NCBI RefSeq assembly: GCF_014192335.1
Contig: NZ_JACHXU010000026.1
Span: 62,001-126,000 of the forward strand
Direction: 5' to 3'
DNA length: 64,000 bases
Origin: Aporhodopirellula rubra
GTDB lineage: Bacteria > Planctomycetota > Planctomycetia > Pirellulales > Pirellulaceae
Position 1 is the stretch's first letter; each line of letters begins with the position of its first letter. Positions 16,273-27,208 of this stretch are shown piece after piece. Under the pieces are notes generated by a model. That model was not told the DNA's origin and ran no database searches. It was given only the letters and a program-made list of their open reading frames with translations. Both the position numbers and the translations under genes were made by a program.

Positions 16273-18138
16273 ATGGGGCCTCCGCAGTCGAATACACAAC
16301 AGTCTCGATGGAGTATTGGCGTCCATGCCATTCTTTTTCAGTTCTTAGTCATCTGCAATTTCGCGACCGTGCAAGCGATGACTGTCTTTCCAATGGCACT
16401 TGCAAGTCCGATCACGATAGCATCTGGACGTGTGTACTTCATTCAAAGCGTCGGTTCTCTCACCGTTTTAGATCTGCAGTCCGGACACGTTATAGCTCGT
16501 GTTCAGCCTGACGGCGATGGTTTGAATGGCGAGGTGGTGGTCGACGAGAAATACGTTCACATCGTCGGGCAATCTAGGCTGCAGCGAATCGACGGTAGAA
16601 CTTTCACGCTTCAAGAACGCTTTGACACGGTTAAGACCGATGTGAATGCTCGCTGGATTACGGCGATTACCAGATCACCTACTTCGTCAGTCACGACAAA
16701 CGCGAATTTGCTGATCTACGATCAGCTAGACGCGGGATCGAAAACGGTATCGATCGGGGAGATAGACGAACATCAGCATGTCATTCATCTCGCTGTTCGT
16801 GAAAATTTGATAATCGTCGCGAGGCAGTCGCTCCAGCCACCGAAAGTGGATGTCACTGTGATTGACGCTGAATCTGGAGAGCAGATCAGTCAGGGAGAAT
16901 TTGAATTTGGTAGTGGCAGCGAATTATTTTTTGGTCCTGATTTCCTGATTGAAGCGGAGGTGACCATTGCTGAATACGACTGGGAGTCTGGGCTCGATTT
17001 TATGGCCGGTGATATGCCTTCGCCAACGAGTGATTATTGGATTCGCGCATACGATTCGTTAAGTGAGCGAAAAGGCCTTGAGGTAATAAAGCGTCCGATC
17101 CCATCCGGGTTCAGTGATGCAAACCCTGTGATGCTAGACGGCTATTTTATCGATGAGTATGGATCAGTCTCGTTGATTAATGACGAGAATCGAGAGCGAA
17201 GTCTTAAGAGTTTCGATCAAAGAGATGAGGATGAAGACGAATCTGCTCTGGTTTGGCGTTCAATTTTGATACCGAAGGCTTCAGTCACCCTGTTTCAAGC
17301 AAGCCGAATTGAACCTGAAGGTGTTTCTGGCTTGATTTTTCATACGGAGTCTGACTGGGCGAGATGGCTTATCTCACATCGTTCGTCGATGAAGCCAAGA
17401 ATAGAACAGGCAGCCTTTGATAGGCCATCTGATTTGCTTGTGATTGGCAGCAGCGATGGACGCGTCGAATGCGTTGATAATAGTACTGGAGATTCGAAAT
17501 GGCTCTACACTTTCGCGTATTCCTACATCGTTGGAAGTTTCAATAGCCGTACTGTGTTCCCGTATTTTTCAACATCTGAACGATTGCATCGACAGAGACA
17601 CGAAGATGCGAGACAACTATCAGCTAGTCAAAAGTTGGTACGCGAAAATTCGCAGATGAGTTGGGGTGATCCTGCAGTTGAACGTCGAGAAAACACTGTC
17701 GAGCACATTCATGATCCCAAACCGGATTTACTCCATCCGAAGCGAATTGAGCGTATGAATGCGGTTTGGAGAAGCGTTTGGAAATCGATGGGTTTCGTGA
17801 TTGTAATGTTCTTTTTTTCTGGAGCTCTGTTGACAGTCTATTCGTCCTCGACGTGGCTTCATGAAGTGTGTGTTGTTCTGCTTGTTGTCGTTTGCGCGTT
17901 GTCCAGCCAAGCCATTGGAAACTGCCTGTGGGAGCACCACCGCGTGGATGAAGCGATGACGCGTGGCATGAAGATCAATTTCGTTCTTCTGATTCTCGTG
18001 ATCGCTACGATCGGATTTCGATGGTTTGCCAAAACCAAAGCGACCACCTCGCGTCGACCGGTCTTGTTCGGACTCGCTACGATATCGACAGCCATGCTTC
18101 TTTTGTACGTCAACTGGCTACCACTGCTGACGCCTTGA
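16273..18138 (+). CDS. Predicted PQQ-like beta-propeller protein with C-terminal membrane domain
   Basis: A 621-residue protein of unknown function. An N-terminal hydrophobic segment (about 17-36) acts as signal or anchor. About 430 residues follow with repeated strands of PQQ/WD-like propeller type (GRVYFIQSVGSLTVLDLQSG; LLVIGSSDGRVECVDNSTGD near 385-410). The C-terminal third holds about four hydrophobic helices (near 500-525, 525-545, 565-585 and 595-618). No catalytic motif is visible. A propeller of this kind may bind a ligand or partner on the outer face of the membrane. The codon usage and base composition look slightly more AT-rich than the neighbouring genes, an impression not measured. 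It lies between the exported barrel pair and a kinase, all on the same strand. Confidence 0.72.
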   Translation: MGPPQSNTQQSRWSIGVHAILFQFLVICNFATVQAMTVFPMALASPITIASGRVYFIQSVGSLTVLDLQSGHVIARVQPDGDGLNGEVVVDEKYVHIVGQSRLQRIDGRTFTLQERFDTVKTDVNARWITAITRSPTSSVTTNANLLIYDQLDAGSKTVSIGEIDEHQHVIHLAVRENLIIVARQSLQPPKVDVTVIDAESGEQISQGEFEFGSGSELFFGPDFLIEAEVTIAEYDWESGLDFMAGDMPSPTSDYWIRAYDSLSERKGLEVIKRPIPSGFSDANPVMLDGYFIDEYGSVSLINDENRERSLKSFDQRDEDEDESALVWRSILIPKASVTLFQASRIEPEGVSGLIFHTESDWARWLISHRSSMKPRIEQAAFDRPSDLLVIGSSDGRVECVDNSTGDSKWLYTFAYSYIVGSFNSRTVFPYFSTSERLHRQRHEDARQLSASQKLVRENSQMSWGDPAVERRENTVEHIHDPKPDLLHPKRIERMNAVWRSVWKSMGFVIVMFFFSGALLTVYSSSTWLHEVCVVLLVVVCALSSQAIGNCLWEHHRVDEAMTRGMKINFVLLILVIATIGFRWFAKTKATTSRRPVLFGLATISTAMLLLYVNWLPLLTP

Positions 18139-18274
18139 TGTAGGCAAACAACCTTCTTCTAGAGCCAAGACTGTTAGTTGTAAATCTCGCAATGTGCAGG
18201 ATGGTTTTGCGAAGGATCGTATTGCGTTGGTGCTGTTTGCTGCAATGTGGTTGAGACACTGTTAAATTGGTGGG

Positions 18275-20314
18275 ATGAGTTCATCTCCTGAAATCGCAGA
18301 GCTTGTTCGTCAGTGGCAGCGCCGGACCCAGAGTGGCGAGGTGGGAGTCCTGGAAAGCTTGCAAGCTGATCATCCTGAAATCGCGGAGGAGATTGCGACC
18401 GAAGTTTCGAAACTGCAAGATCGCGAAACGAATGCTTCTGCGTCGGACACGCGGGCGAGCAAGTCGGCGTTTCAGACGGATGAGTTTGCGACGGTGCTTC
18501 CGTCGAGAGCGGATCATCCTCGGGAGGTGGTTCCGAAGGAGAAGACGCCTGAATCACTCGGTCCGCAGGGGCGGTATCGGGTCGTGCGACTGTTGGGAAG
18601 CGGCGCCTTTGGCGATGTCTTTTTGTGCCACGACGAAAAACTGCTGCGTGACGTCGCGATCAAAGTCCCACGGATAGAGTGGCTGCAAGAACGCGGCAAC
18701 GTGACCGACTTCCTTAACGAGGCGCGTGCCGTTGCGGCGCTTCGAGATCCCGGGATCGTTACCACCCACGACGTCCTCGAGGATAGCGACGGCACCATTC
18801 TTTTGGTGATGGAGTATGTCGACGGCGGAACGTTGCAGAACAAACTCGATCGGTTGCCGCTGGAGACGTCTCGGATGGCGACGTTGGGTGTTGGTGAGAT
18901 CGCGCGGATCGGATGTGATATCGCGGGGGCACTCGTGGAGCCTCACCGGTTGGGGTTTGTGCATCGAGATCTCAAACCCGCCAACGTGTTGATCGGTCGC
19001 GATCGATTGCGAATTACGGATTTCGGGTTGGCAATCTCAACCGCCTCGAATTCCCCTGCCAACACGGCGGGCACACCGTTGTACATGTCTCCGGAGCAGT
19101 TGCGGCCACGCGATTCACAGCTCGACGCGAGATCGGACCTGTGGAGCATCGGTGTGATTCTCTATCTGACCTGCACCGGCCAGTTTCCTTTTCAAATGCC
19201 TGCGTCGTCAGAAAAGGTGGGGCGAAGTAGGACGCGAGAGTTGTTCCGTCGTATTCAGGAAGAATCACCCGTCCCACCAAGGCAAATTGACAAGTCGATA
19301 CCGGTCGCGTTGGAGCAAGTGATTTTGCGGTGTCTGCAAAAGAATCCAGCGGATCGTTATCAAACCGCGGAGGAGCTAGGGAACGATCTACGGCTTCTAA
19401 GCGTGACCGACGCGCCAGGATGGCGGTGGGAGTGTCTTGCAATTCCGGCGGGAGCGTTTCTGACGTTTGTTGGAGTCATGGCAGTGACTGCAACCTATTT
19501 CAGCATGCTGACGATGCCGCATCTGTCTCAAAGCGGTTTGATTAGCGTAGGTATCAGTGCCTATGTGTTGGCGGCGTTGACACTGGGGATTGGGCCTCCG
19601 CTGATTGCGGCGGGAAATTGGTGTTGTTGTCGAAGGGCGAAAGCACAGCGTGCCAACACACCGACGTTGCCATGTCGCGTCAGTCGTTACGCAGTCGCCT
19701 GCGTGGGAGCCGGGGCGGCGACCGCAGGGTGGGGGCCACCAGTGTTTTTGTTGACGATTGTTTTGGCTGCACTCGCGTTGCGTGATCTTCGTCGAAAGAA
19801 GCATTGGTTGTCGGGGAAACGTCACGTCTTCGTAGGATTAACGCTCACATTTTTGATGATGATTCCGTGGACGTTTTGGTGGTTCACGCTTGCGAAGATC
19901 GCCAAGGCGACTCGTATGGTAGAGATCGCTGATACGGCAATCACGAATTCGGATTATGGCCTGGCAGATCAAACTCTCGATCAGATTGCGATGCAAAGTC
20001 GATCTTTTCCGACGTCCTATTCCGCAGTTGGAGATGTCGCGTTCGCATTGGATGTTCGATTGGCCTACGCAAAAGGAGATTATGAGCGTGTGCTCGCGAT
20101 GACCGATGCGAGCAAGAGCTTAAACAAATTTCTGACTGTCCCCGAAGCGATGGTCGTCTTTCTGCGAATGAAGGCAAACGAGCAATTGGGGAATCAGGAG
20201 GCGGCAGAACGAGACCGTGATGTTTTGGCCACGGTTTCTCCATGGACGGTGGAGCAATTACCCGAGTGGGTTGAAGTTCCTGACGCGGTGCCCAGAAGAT
20301 CGTTTACACGTTAA
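18275..20314 (+). CDS. Membrane Ser/Thr protein kinase with polytopic C-terminus
   Basis: A 679-residue kinase. The N-terminal 95 residues are charged and helical. The kinase domain spans about 101-385, with Gly loop GSGAFG at 108-113, K130 in VAIK, H230-R231-D232 (HRDLKPANV), canonical DFG at 249-251, and SPE at 272-274. All catalytic residues are intact. About four membrane helices follow between 390 and 545, and the last 130 residues form a helical, TPR-like tail (SDYGLADQTLDQIA; AYAKGDYERVLAM). The layout, with kinase inside and several membrane spans, differs from the single-span kinase at 9997. Its target is unknown. Confidence 0.92.
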   Translation: MSSSPEIAELVRQWQRRTQSGEVGVLESLQADHPEIAEEIATEVSKLQDRETNASASDTRASKSAFQTDEFATVLPSRADHPREVVPKEKTPESLGPQGRYRVVRLLGSGAFGDVFLCHDEKLLRDVAIKVPRIEWLQERGNVTDFLNEARAVAALRDPGIVTTHDVLEDSDGTILLVMEYVDGGTLQNKLDRLPLETSRMATLGVGEIARIGCDIAGALVEPHRLGFVHRDLKPANVLIGRDRLRITDFGLAISTASNSPANTAGTPLYMSPEQLRPRDSQLDARSDLWSIGVILYLTCTGQFPFQMPASSEKVGRSRTRELFRRIQEESPVPPRQIDKSIPVALEQVILRCLQKNPADRYQTAEELGNDLRLLSVTDAPGWRWECLAIPAGAFLTFVGVMAVTATYFSMLTMPHLSQSGLISVGISAYVLAALTLGIGPPLIAAGNWCCCRRAKAQRANTPTLPCRVSRYAVACVGAGAATAGWGPPVFLLTIVLAALALRDLRRKKHWLSGKRHVFVGLTLTFLMMIPWTFWWFTLAKIAKATRMVEIADTAITNSDYGLADQTLDQIAMQSRSFPTSYSAVGDVAFALDVRLAYAKGDYERVLAMTDASKSLNKFLTVPEAMVVFLRMKANEQLGNQEAAERDRDVLATVSPWTVEQLPEWVEVPDAVPRRSFTR

Positions 20315-20460
20315 AAAGCCGGGCGTTGATCTTTGCGACGACGGAATCGTGCTCGGGCCGATCCGTAAATTCAGTTGCTAACAAGAGAATGCGATGCGGG
20401 AAAGCCAGAACGGATGACGCAACACTGCGGTCACGAAAATCTCTAGGATGGTCCCGCTAA

Positions 20461-20490
20461 TTAAGATCGAGTTAACGGATCGATTATATT
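20461..20490 (+). promoter_or_regulatory. Candidate sigma70-type promoter
   Basis: TTAAGA at 20461-20466 and TATATT at 20485-20490 are separated by 18 bases. The pair lies about 45 bp ahead of the ATG at 20535, in a gap of 210 bp after the kinase gene. Confidence 0.35.
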
Positions 20491-20534
20491 TCGTAGTTCG
20501 GTAGTCACTGTTTAGTACTTATTGCGTGAATCAC

Positions 20535-21260
20535 ATGAAAATCTTTGCCATCCTCGCGATCGCTCTTCTGCTCAACTGTCCAGTCGCCGGATCGGTGGTT
20601 GCTGGCGATACAGGTGTGTTGCTCTTTCAAGATCAGTTTGATCGTAGCGAGTCACAGGAGGACAACGAAGAAATCGGTAACGGATGGAACTCAAATAGTC
20701 AGAAACGTGCCAAGGGCAACAAGCAAGTCGATTTGCGAGATGGGGCTATGTACATCTGCCTCCATCCGGAGGCCGACCACGCTGTTTCGGTCACGCATCC
20801 CGCCGAGTTTCGTAATGGATTGGTGTCGCTGCGGTTCATGTTGGAGGGTGAGCAAGACAGTTTGGGTTTGAATTTCGCTGATTTGAAGTTCAAAGGAGTG
20901 CACGCTGGACATCTATTCGTGGCCAAAATCACTACTCAATACGTGCAGATCGATGATCTGAAGACGGGACGAATGGCGAACGAGTACTATGAGTTGAAGA
21001 AAGCCAAAAAGTTGACTCAGGGGATGAAGAGCGAACTAGAATCGAAGAGCAAACGGTTCCCAAATAAGCTTGAAACAGGTAAATGGTACGATCTCGCGGT
21101 GCGAATCGAGAACGCCATGATAAGCGTCTCCATCGACGGCACGCCGGTCGGCTCGTTTCAATCCGAAGGAATCGCCCATCCAACCAAGCGGTTGTTGCGT
21201 CTGGCGGTGCCCAAGAATGCGGTCTTGGATGATGTCAAGATTTACGCTCTGTCCCCGTAG
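20535..21260 (+). CDS. Exported DUF1080-like (concanavalin-fold) protein
   Basis: A 241-residue protein with a signal peptide (about 1-25). The mature part matches the layout of DUF1080/LamG-like jelly-roll domains: LLFQDQFDRSE near the start, GNGWNSNS, an interior sheet (GLVSLRFMLEGEQDSLGLNFADL), and the closing KWYDLAVRIENAMISVSIDGTPVGSF. Such domains bind or process carbohydrate in planctomycetes; no catalytic residue can be named here. The ATG at 20535 is preferred over a GTG nine bases upstream. It precedes a ThuA-like gene by 87 bp on the same strand; both families occur in sugar-degradation clusters. Confidence 0.72.
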   Translation: MKIFAILAIALLLNCPVAGSVVAGDTGVLLFQDQFDRSESQEDNEEIGNGWNSNSQKRAKGNKQVDLRDGAMYICLHPEADHAVSVTHPAEFRNGLVSLRFMLEGEQDSLGLNFADLKFKGVHAGHLFVAKITTQYVQIDDLKTGRMANEYYELKKAKKLTQGMKSELESKSKRFPNKLETGKWYDLAVRIENAMISVSIDGTPVGSFQSEGIAHPTKRLLRLAVPKNAVLDDVKIYALSP

Positions 21261-21347
21261 TTCGATGGCGATTCGAATCACGATGTTTGCGATCGTCGAG
21301 TCACCCACAACCCTCCCACCTCTATCCCTCACCGAAGTGAACTCTGA

Positions 21348-22232
21348 ATGAAAATCCAATCGATTTGTAAATTGAGCCTCGTCCTCGCAGTCGTGTTGTC
21401 CATCAACACATCGTTCCTTTCGGCTGACGATTCCGCCGCCAATCCCAAGGGGCTGAAGGTGCTCTTGGTGGCCGGCGGTTGTTGCCACGATTACCAGACG
21501 CAGTCAAAGTTGTTGAAAGAAGGAATCGAAGCACGCATCAACGCAGACGTCACAGTTGTGTTGAGCAATGACAGCACGACGAAGGCGACGTTTGAGATTC
21601 ACCAATCGGACGATTGGGCCGAAGGTTACGATGTCGTCGTGCACGATGAGTGTTCAGCCAATGTGACAGAGCAGCCGTACGTGAATCGGATTCTTGCGGC
21701 GCATCAAAACGGCACACCTGCGGTGAATCTGCACTGTGCGATGCACAGCTATCGTTGGGGTGATTATCGAGCGGCAGTGCAGCCTGGTGCGGACAACGCA
21801 GGTTGGTATAAGATGATCGGCGTCCAGTCGACAGCCCACGGTGCGAAGTCTCCGATCGATGTCGTGTACACCAATTCGGACCATCCGATCGCGAAGGGGT
21901 TGGAGAATTGGACAACGATCGATGAGGAGCTTTACAACAACGTCCGGGTCTTTGACGGGACAAACGCGTTGGTGTCCGGCAATCAAGTGACACCGCCTAA
22001 CAAGCGAGAATTGAAGAAGGATCCGAACGCTGCACCGAAGGAATCCACCGCCGTAGTGGCCTGGACCAACGAGTATGGTCCAAAGAAGACAAGAATTTTC
22101 AGTACCTCACTCGGTCACCAGAATGAAACCGTCGCTAATGACAAGTACATGGACCTCGTCGTTCGCGGACTGTTGTGGGCGACCGGTAATCTGTCGTCCG
22201 ACGGTACGCCCGCGGCTTCGTTGGCGAAGTAG
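21348..22232 (+). CDS. Exported ThuA-like domain protein
   Basis: A 294-residue protein with a signal peptide (about 1-26). The mature part is a ThuA domain (class I glutamine amidotransferase-like fold): KVLLVAGGCCHDYQTQSKLL, then YDVVVHDECSANV, NLHCAMHSYRWGDYR, and SDHPIAKGL with DEELYNNVRVF. The catalytic role of this family is uncertain; members are linked to sugar (trehalose, 3-keto-glycoside) use. The family is heavily expanded in planctomycetes. A strong terminator follows. Confidence 0.88.
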   Translation: MKIQSICKLSLVLAVVLSINTSFLSADDSAANPKGLKVLLVAGGCCHDYQTQSKLLKEGIEARINADVTVVLSNDSTTKATFEIHQSDDWAEGYDVVVHDECSANVTEQPYVNRILAAHQNGTPAVNLHCAMHSYRWGDYRAAVQPGADNAGWYKMIGVQSTAHGAKSPIDVVYTNSDHPIAKGLENWTTIDEELYNNVRVFDGTNALVSGNQVTPPNKRELKKDPNAAPKESTAVVAWTNEYGPKKTRIFSTSLGHQNETVANDKYMDLVVRGLLWATGNLSSDGTPAASLAK

Positions 22233-22257
22233 CAATTGTCCGATGTCGTCTCCATGC

Positions 22258-22295
22258 AACCTCTGCGAACACACTTCGCAGAGGTTGTTTTATTT
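22258..22295 (+). terminator. Rho-independent terminator
   Basis: Perfect 12-bp arms AACCTCTGCGAA and TTCGCAGAGGTT around a five-base loop, followed by GTTTTATTT. It ends the ThuA transcript 26 bp after the stop codon and shields the convergent clpB gene. Confidence 0.92.
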
Positions 22296-22328
22296 AGAAG
22301 GCGTCGATAAAGAAGACGTCGAACAGGA

Positions 22329-25007
22329 TTAGGCCTTTCCTGCGAAGATGAATTCTCCATCGCGATAATCGATGCTGATCGTGGTGCCTTCGCCGTAGCT
22401 GTTTTTAAGCAGCGCCGAAGCAAGTGGGTTTTGAACCTCTCGCTGGATGACACGTTTGAGCGGACGGGCACCGTAGGCAGGGTCGTAACCGACGGCGGCG
22501 ATTTCATCGACTGCGGCTTCGGTCAGTTCGAGCGAAAGCCCGTTTGCTGCTAAGCGTTTTCTCAGGTCATCCAACTGCAATTCAACGATGCGCCGAATCT
22601 GCGTTTGCTGGAGCGGATGGAAGATCACGATGTCGTCGATCCGGTTCAGGAATTCGGGCAAGAATCTTGCTTTGAGGGCATCCTGGACCGCTGAACGCAT
22701 TTCTTCTTCAGCGCCACCTTCGTCGTTAACACGTTGGATCACTTGGCTGCCAACGTTACTGGTCATCACAATGACAGCGTTGGTGAAATCGACCGTGCGT
22801 CCTTGGCCGTCGGTCAGGCGTCCATCGTCGAGGACTTGCAACAAGATGTTGAAAACATCGGGGTGAGCCTTCTCCATTTCATCGAGCAGGATCACGGCAT
22901 AGGGGCGTCGCCGAATAGCTTCAGTGAGTTTACCGCCTTCTTCGTAGCCGACGTATCCGGGAGGGGCGCCGATCAATCGCGAGACGCTGTGTCGTTCCAT
23001 GAATTCACTCATGTCGATTCGTACCATGGCGGAATCGTCGTCGAACATGACTTCAGCGAGTGCTTTGCAAAGTTCGGTTTTTCCGACCCCGGTTGGGCCG
23101 AGGAACAGGAACGAACCGATGGGACGATTGGGGTCTTGCAACCCGCTTCGGCTGCGGCGGACGGCATCGGAGACGGCAGTAACGGCTTCGTCTTGTCCGA
23201 TGACGCGTTGGTGCAGACGTTCTTCCATCACCAATAACTTGGCTCGTTCGGTTTCCATCATGCGTGAGACGGGAACGCCGGTCCACGTGCTGACGACCTC
23301 TGCAATTTCCTCTTCGGTCACTTCCTTTCGCAGCAAACGGCGTTGGTCACGATCTGGTTTCGCGTTTTCATCAGAGGTGCCATGTTCTGCGCCGGAGTCA
23401 TCTGTGTTGGATTCGGATGATTCCATTTCATCGATGCGAGATTGCAGTTGGCGTTGTCGCGTTTGGACCTGCAGCATTTCGCGATACAGATCTTCGGGGC
23501 TTTCGCCGCGGAGTTGTTTCTCTTTGGCCTCGGCATCGAGTTTCGCGAACTGGTGTTGCAGTTCTTCGGCTTCTTGACGGATCGACTGGACATCGTCGAG
23601 GCCCATTTTTTCCGCGTCCCATTGTTCTCTCAGGCTCGCGAGTTCCGCTTTCACCTCGTCCATTTCTTCTTCGACTTCGGTACGTTTATCGACCGCGGAG
23701 GCTTCGGATTCATCGACGAGTTGCCGGTGAGCAAGCTCGAGTTGTCGGAGTCGTCGTTGCAGACGATCGATGGGTTCAGGAACCGATTCCTTTTCCATGG
23801 CCAAGCGGCTGGCGGCTTCATCGATCAAGTCGATGGCTTTATCGGGAAGGAATCGATCGGCGATGTAGCGACTCGATAGGTTGGCTGCGGCCACGAGTGC
23901 ACTGTCGGTGATGCGAACCCCGTGGTGCGATTCGTAGCGTGATTTGAGTCCGCGAAGGATTGCGACAGTGTCCTCGATGTTGGGTTCGCCAACGAAGACG
24001 GGTTGGAAGCGACGTTCGAGTGCCGCGTCCTTTTCAATGTGCTGGCGATATTCATCCAACGTCGTCGCACTGATGCATCGCAGCGACCCGCGTGCGAGTT
24101 CAGGTTTGAGGAGGTTCGCGGCGTCGGCGGAACCTTCGGCGTTACCTGCGCCGACGACGAGGTGGAGTTCGTCGATAAACAAGACGACTCCGCCGCCTGA
24201 GTCTTTGACTTCACGCAAAACGGCTTTGAGTCGTTCTTCGAAGTCGCCGCGGAATTTTGCACCGGCAACGAGAGCACCCATGTCGAGTGACACGACGCGT
24301 TTGCCTTTGAGGCTTTGCGGAACGTCGCCTTCGAAGATGCGAAGTGCGAGACCTTCTGCGATCGCGGTTTTCCCCACACCAGGCTGGCCGATCAGGACCG
24401 GATTGTTCTTTGTTCGTCGCGAGAGGACTTGGATGACCCGTCGGATTTCGTTGTCACGGCCGATCACGGGATCGAGCTTGCCCGTTTCGGCGAGCGCGGT
24501 GAGGTCGATCCCGTATTTCTCGAGTGCTTGGTAGGTTGATTCGGCGTTGGGATCGGTCACGCGGGCGGAGCCTCGGATTTCGCTGGCGGCTTTGAGCAGA
24601 TCGTCGGCGGTCACGCCGGAAAGGGAGAGAAGATTTTTGGCTTTGTTTTCAATCCTTGCCAAACCGAGCAACAGGTGTTCGGTGCTGATGTATTCGTCTT
24701 TGAGAGACTTTGCCGCCTCGTCGGCTGTTTGGAAAACCTCTTGCAGTTTTGAGCTGACGCGAGGTTGGCCACCGCCGCTGGTGCGTGGCAGTTTCTCTAG
24801 TTCGCTGGCGATCATCGATTGAAGTGCGCCGGTATCGACCTTCAGCTTTTCGAGCATCGGTTTCGTGATACCACCGGACTGCGCCAGAGCAGCCGCGAGC
24901 AGGTGCAACGGCATGATTTCAGCGTTGCCTTGAGCGGTTGCTTGGGCTTGCGCTTCGGCAACGGTGTTTTGGGCTTGCGTGGTCAGTTTATCGATTCGAA
25001 AGGCCAT
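22329..25007 (-). CDS. clpB: ATP-dependent disaggregase ClpB
   Basis: An 892-residue AAA+ chaperone that extracts proteins from aggregates together with DnaK. The N-domain (about 1-150) has two Clp repeats. NBD1 shows Walker A GQPGVGKT at 207-214. The coiled-coil M-domain (about 405-560) marks ClpB, not ClpA or ClpC. NBD2 shows Walker A GPTGVGKT at 637-644, the pore motif GYVGYEEGG, and a C-terminal domain. The M-domain carries an extra acidic stretch near 535-560 ([13 protein letters not shown]...), which makes the protein longer than the 857-residue E. coli form. It lies 218 bp downstream of dnaK on the same strand, but a terminator between them suggests its own promoter. Confidence 0.97.
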   Translation of the reverse strand: MAFRIDKLTTQAQNTVAEAQAQATAQGNAEIMPLHLLAAALAQSGGITKPMLEKLKVDTGALQSMIASELEKLPRTSGGGQPRVSSKLQEVFQTADEAAKSLKDEYISTEHLLLGLARIENKAKNLLSLSGVTADDLLKAASEIRGSARVTDPNAESTYQALEKYGIDLTALAETGKLDPVIGRDNEIRRVIQVLSRRTKNNPVLIGQPGVGKTAIAEGLALRIFEGDVPQSLKGKRVVSLDMGALVAGAKFRGDFEERLKAVLREVKDSGGGVVLFIDELHLVVGAGNAEGSADAANLLKPELARGSLRCISATTLDEYRQHIEKDAALERRFQPVFVGEPNIEDTVAILRGLKSRYESHHGVRITDSALVAAANLSSRYIADRFLPDKAIDLIDEAASRLAMEKESVPEPIDRLQRRLRQLELAHRQLVDESEASAVDKRTEVEEEMDEVKAELASLREQWDAEKMGLDDVQSIRQEAEELQHQFAKLDAEAKEKQLRGESPEDLYREMLQVQTRQRQLQSRIDEMESSESNTDDSGAEHGTSDENAKPDRDQRRLLRKEVTEEEIAEVVSTWTGVPVSRMMETERAKLLVMEERLHQRVIGQDEAVTAVSDAVRRSRSGLQDPNRPIGSFLFLGPTGVGKTELCKALAEVMFDDDSAMVRIDMSEFMERHSVSRLIGAPPGYVGYEEGGKLTEAIRRRPYAVILLDEMEKAHPDVFNILLQVLDDGRLTDGQGRTVDFTNAVIVMTSNVGSQVIQRVNDEGGAEEEMRSAVQDALKARFLPEFLNRIDDIVIFHPLQQTQIRRIVELQLDDLRKRLAANGLSLELTEAAVDEIAAVGYDPAYGARPLKRVIQREVQNPLASALLKNSYGEGTTISIDYRDGEFIFAGKA

Positions 25008-25142
25008 GGGAGTCAGCTCTTTGCATCAAACGGTGGGGAGGTAACGTGCAGCAACGATGCGAGACCGAAGGAAGAGGATCGTTACTAACATTGGTGTGCG
25101 AAATGGGCACTCGCACGATGCTGATCAGGGTTGGATCATTTC

Positions 25143-25194
25143 AAAAAAAAGGCGAGCACTTGCGGTGCCAAACGTGACACAGCAAGACTCGCCT
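25143..25194 (-). terminator. Rho-independent terminator after dnaK
   Basis: On the minus strand, AGGCGAGTCTTGC pairs with GCAAGTGCTCGCCT across an 18-base loop and is followed by a run of eight T. It lies about 30 bp after the dnaK stop and should separate dnaK from clpB transcription. Confidence 0.88.
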
Positions 25195-25225
25195 AAAAGG
25201 GATTTACGCCTGTTGAGGCGAGGTT

Positions 25226-27157
25226 CTATTCTTTGACTTCGAATTCTGCGTCGATCGCATCGTCGTCATCGCCACCGGAAGCGGCAGCACCTGCGGCGGC
25301 ACCGTCACCGGCTTTCTCAGCGGCATCCGTCTTTTCATAGAGGACTTTGCTGAACGCTTGCGAAGCGGCGTCGAGTTCGTCCGATGCGGCTTTCATGGCG
25401 GCCAAGTCGTCGCCTTCGGCGGCTTTCTTGACTTTCTCGATTGCTGCGTTCATCGGTGCCTTGTCGGCATCGGTGAGTTTGTCGGCGTTCTCGGTCATCA
25501 ACTTCTCGAGTTGATAGACTTGCTGGTTCGCTTTGTTGCGTGCTTCGACGAGTTCGAATTGTCGCTTGTCGTCTTCGGCGTTTGCCTCAGCGTCTTTGCG
25601 CATTTGTTCGATATCGTCGTCGGACAACGCACCACTATCCTTGATCTCAACATGGGCTTCTTTGCCCGTCTTGAGTTCTTTAGCCGATACGCTGAGGATT
25701 CCGTTTTGGTCGATGTCGAATTTGACTTCGATTTGCGGGACGCCTCGTGGTGCCGGTGGGATGTCGTCGAGATTGAACTCGGCGAGCAAGCGGTTGGCGT
25801 TTGCCATCTTGCGTTCACCTTGGAACACGCGAACGGTGACGGCGGTTTGGTTATCCGCAGCCGTACTGAACACGTTTTTCTTTTCCGCAGGAACGGTGGT
25901 GTTACGTTCGACCAATGCTGTCATGACACCGCCCTCGGTTTCGATACCGAGCGTCAGTGGCGTCACGTCGAGCAAGAGCACGTCGGTCCGGTCGCCGGCC
26001 AGAACGCTGCCTTGGATTGCGGCACCGATTGCAACGACTTCGTCAGGGTTAACGCCTTGGTGAGGCTCCTTGCCGAAGATCTCTTTCACTGCTTGACGAA
26101 CCTTGGGCACCCGGGTGCTACCACCGACGAGAACGATTTCGTCGATATCGCTGGGGCTCATTCCGGCGTCTTTGAGTGCTTGCAAAACAGGGCCACGGCA
26201 ACGGTCGACCAGCTTGTCAATCAGTTCTTCGAACTTCGCACGCGTGATCTTCATCGTCAGGTGTTTTGGACCTGAGGCGTCCATCGTGATGAACGGCAAG
26301 TTGATGTCGGTTTCGGGCAGCGTGCTGAGTTCCTTCTTAGCCTTTTCACAGGCTTCTTGAAGCCGTTGCAGCGCCATCGCGTCGTTGCGCAAGTCGATGC
26401 CGTTCTCTTTCTTGAACTCATCGGCGACGTAGTGGATCAACGCTTCGTCGAAGTCGTCACCACCGAGGTGAGTGTCACCCGAAGTCGAGATGACTTGGAA
26501 GACGCGACTTTCTTGGTCTTCATCACCACTGTCGGCAACTTCGAGAACGGAAACGTCGAACGTACCACCACCGAGGTCGAAGACGATGATGCTCTCATCT
26601 TTCTTCTTGTCGAGACCGTAAGCGAGTGCCGCTGCGGTTGGTTCGTTGATGATCCGTGCGACTTCAAGACCGGCGATTTGGCCGGCGTCCTTGGTCGCTT
26701 GACGCTGTGCGTCGTTGAAGTAGGCCGGCACGGTGATGACGGCTTTGTTGACTTTGTGACCGAGGTAAGATTCGGCGGACTCTTTCAGTTTGCGAAGAAC
26801 CTTAGCCGAGATTTCTTGCGGTGTGTATTCGCTATCGCCGACTTGGATTTTCACGTAGTCGCCAGGACCACCGGTGATGCCATAGGGCACCATCTTCTCT
26901 TCCGATTCGACTTCGTTGTGTCGACGACCCATAAAACGTTTGGCCGAGTAGACGGTCCGTTTCGGGTTGGTGACGGCTTGACGTCGGGCGGGTTCGCCGA
27001 CGATCGTTTCTTCTTTGTCAGTGAACGCGACAACGCTTGGCGTGAGCCGGTTGCCCTCAGGGTTTGGGATGACCTTGGGTTCGCTACCTTCCATAATCGC
27101 GACCACACTGTTCGTGGTCCCGAGGTCGATACCGATGATTCTTTCGCCTTGTGCCAT
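25226..27157 (-). CDS. dnaK: Molecular chaperone DnaK (Hsp70)
   Basis: A 643-residue Hsp70. The N-terminus [13 protein letters not shown] is the phosphate-1 loop. [44 protein letters not shown] and [10 protein letters not shown] are the family signatures. The substrate-binding domain (about 390-510) and helical lid follow, and the tail is Gly/Ala-rich with a final acidic DAEFEVKE. Length fits the family. It acts in the cytoplasm with DnaJ and GrpE, neither of which is in the window, and feeds ClpB. The start is supported by a strong ribosome-binding site (GGAGAAATCATC before the ATG). A heat-shock-type promoter lies about 50 bp upstream. Confidence 0.98.
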   Translation of the reverse strand: MAQGERIIGIDLGTTNSVVAIMEGSEPKVIPNPEGNRLTPSVVAFTDKEETIVGEPARRQAVTNPKRTVYSAKRFMGRRHNEVESEEKMVPYGITGGPGDYVKIQVGDSEYTPQEISAKVLRKLKESAESYLGHKVNKAVITVPAYFNDAQRQATKDAGQIAGLEVARIINEPTAAALAYGLDKKKDESIIVFDLGGGTFDVSVLEVADSGDEDQESRVFQVISTSGDTHLGGDDFDEALIHYVADEFKKENGIDLRNDAMALQRLQEACEKAKKELSTLPETDINLPFITMDASGPKHLTMKITRAKFEELIDKLVDRCRGPVLQALKDAGMSPSDIDEIVLVGGSTRVPKVRQAVKEIFGKEPHQGVNPDEVVAIGAAIQGSVLAGDRTDVLLLDVTPLTLGIETEGGVMTALVERNTTVPAEKKNVFSTAADNQTAVTVRVFQGERKMANANRLLAEFNLDDIPPAPRGVPQIEVKFDIDQNGILSVSAKELKTGKEAHVEIKDSGALSDDDIEQMRKDAEANAEDDKRQFELVEARNKANQQVYQLEKLMTENADKLTDADKAPMNAAIEKVKKAAEGDDLAAMKAASDELDAASQAFSKVLYEKTDAAEKAGDGAAAGAAASGGDDDDAIDAEFEVKE

Positions 27158-27208
27158 GATGATTTCTCCGCTGGGTGTGGCCCCGGAAGTGGGGCGTTTT
27201 TGTCAGTG

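Noticed and set aside
22734-23911. Rightward open frames opposite clpB
   Set aside because: They mirror ClpB coding sequence on the other strand; no domain or ribosome-binding site is present.
25008-25142. Possible heat-shock promoter or CIRCE element before clpB
   Set aside because: A CCCATTT occurs but no matching -35 element, and no CIRCE inverted repeat is present.
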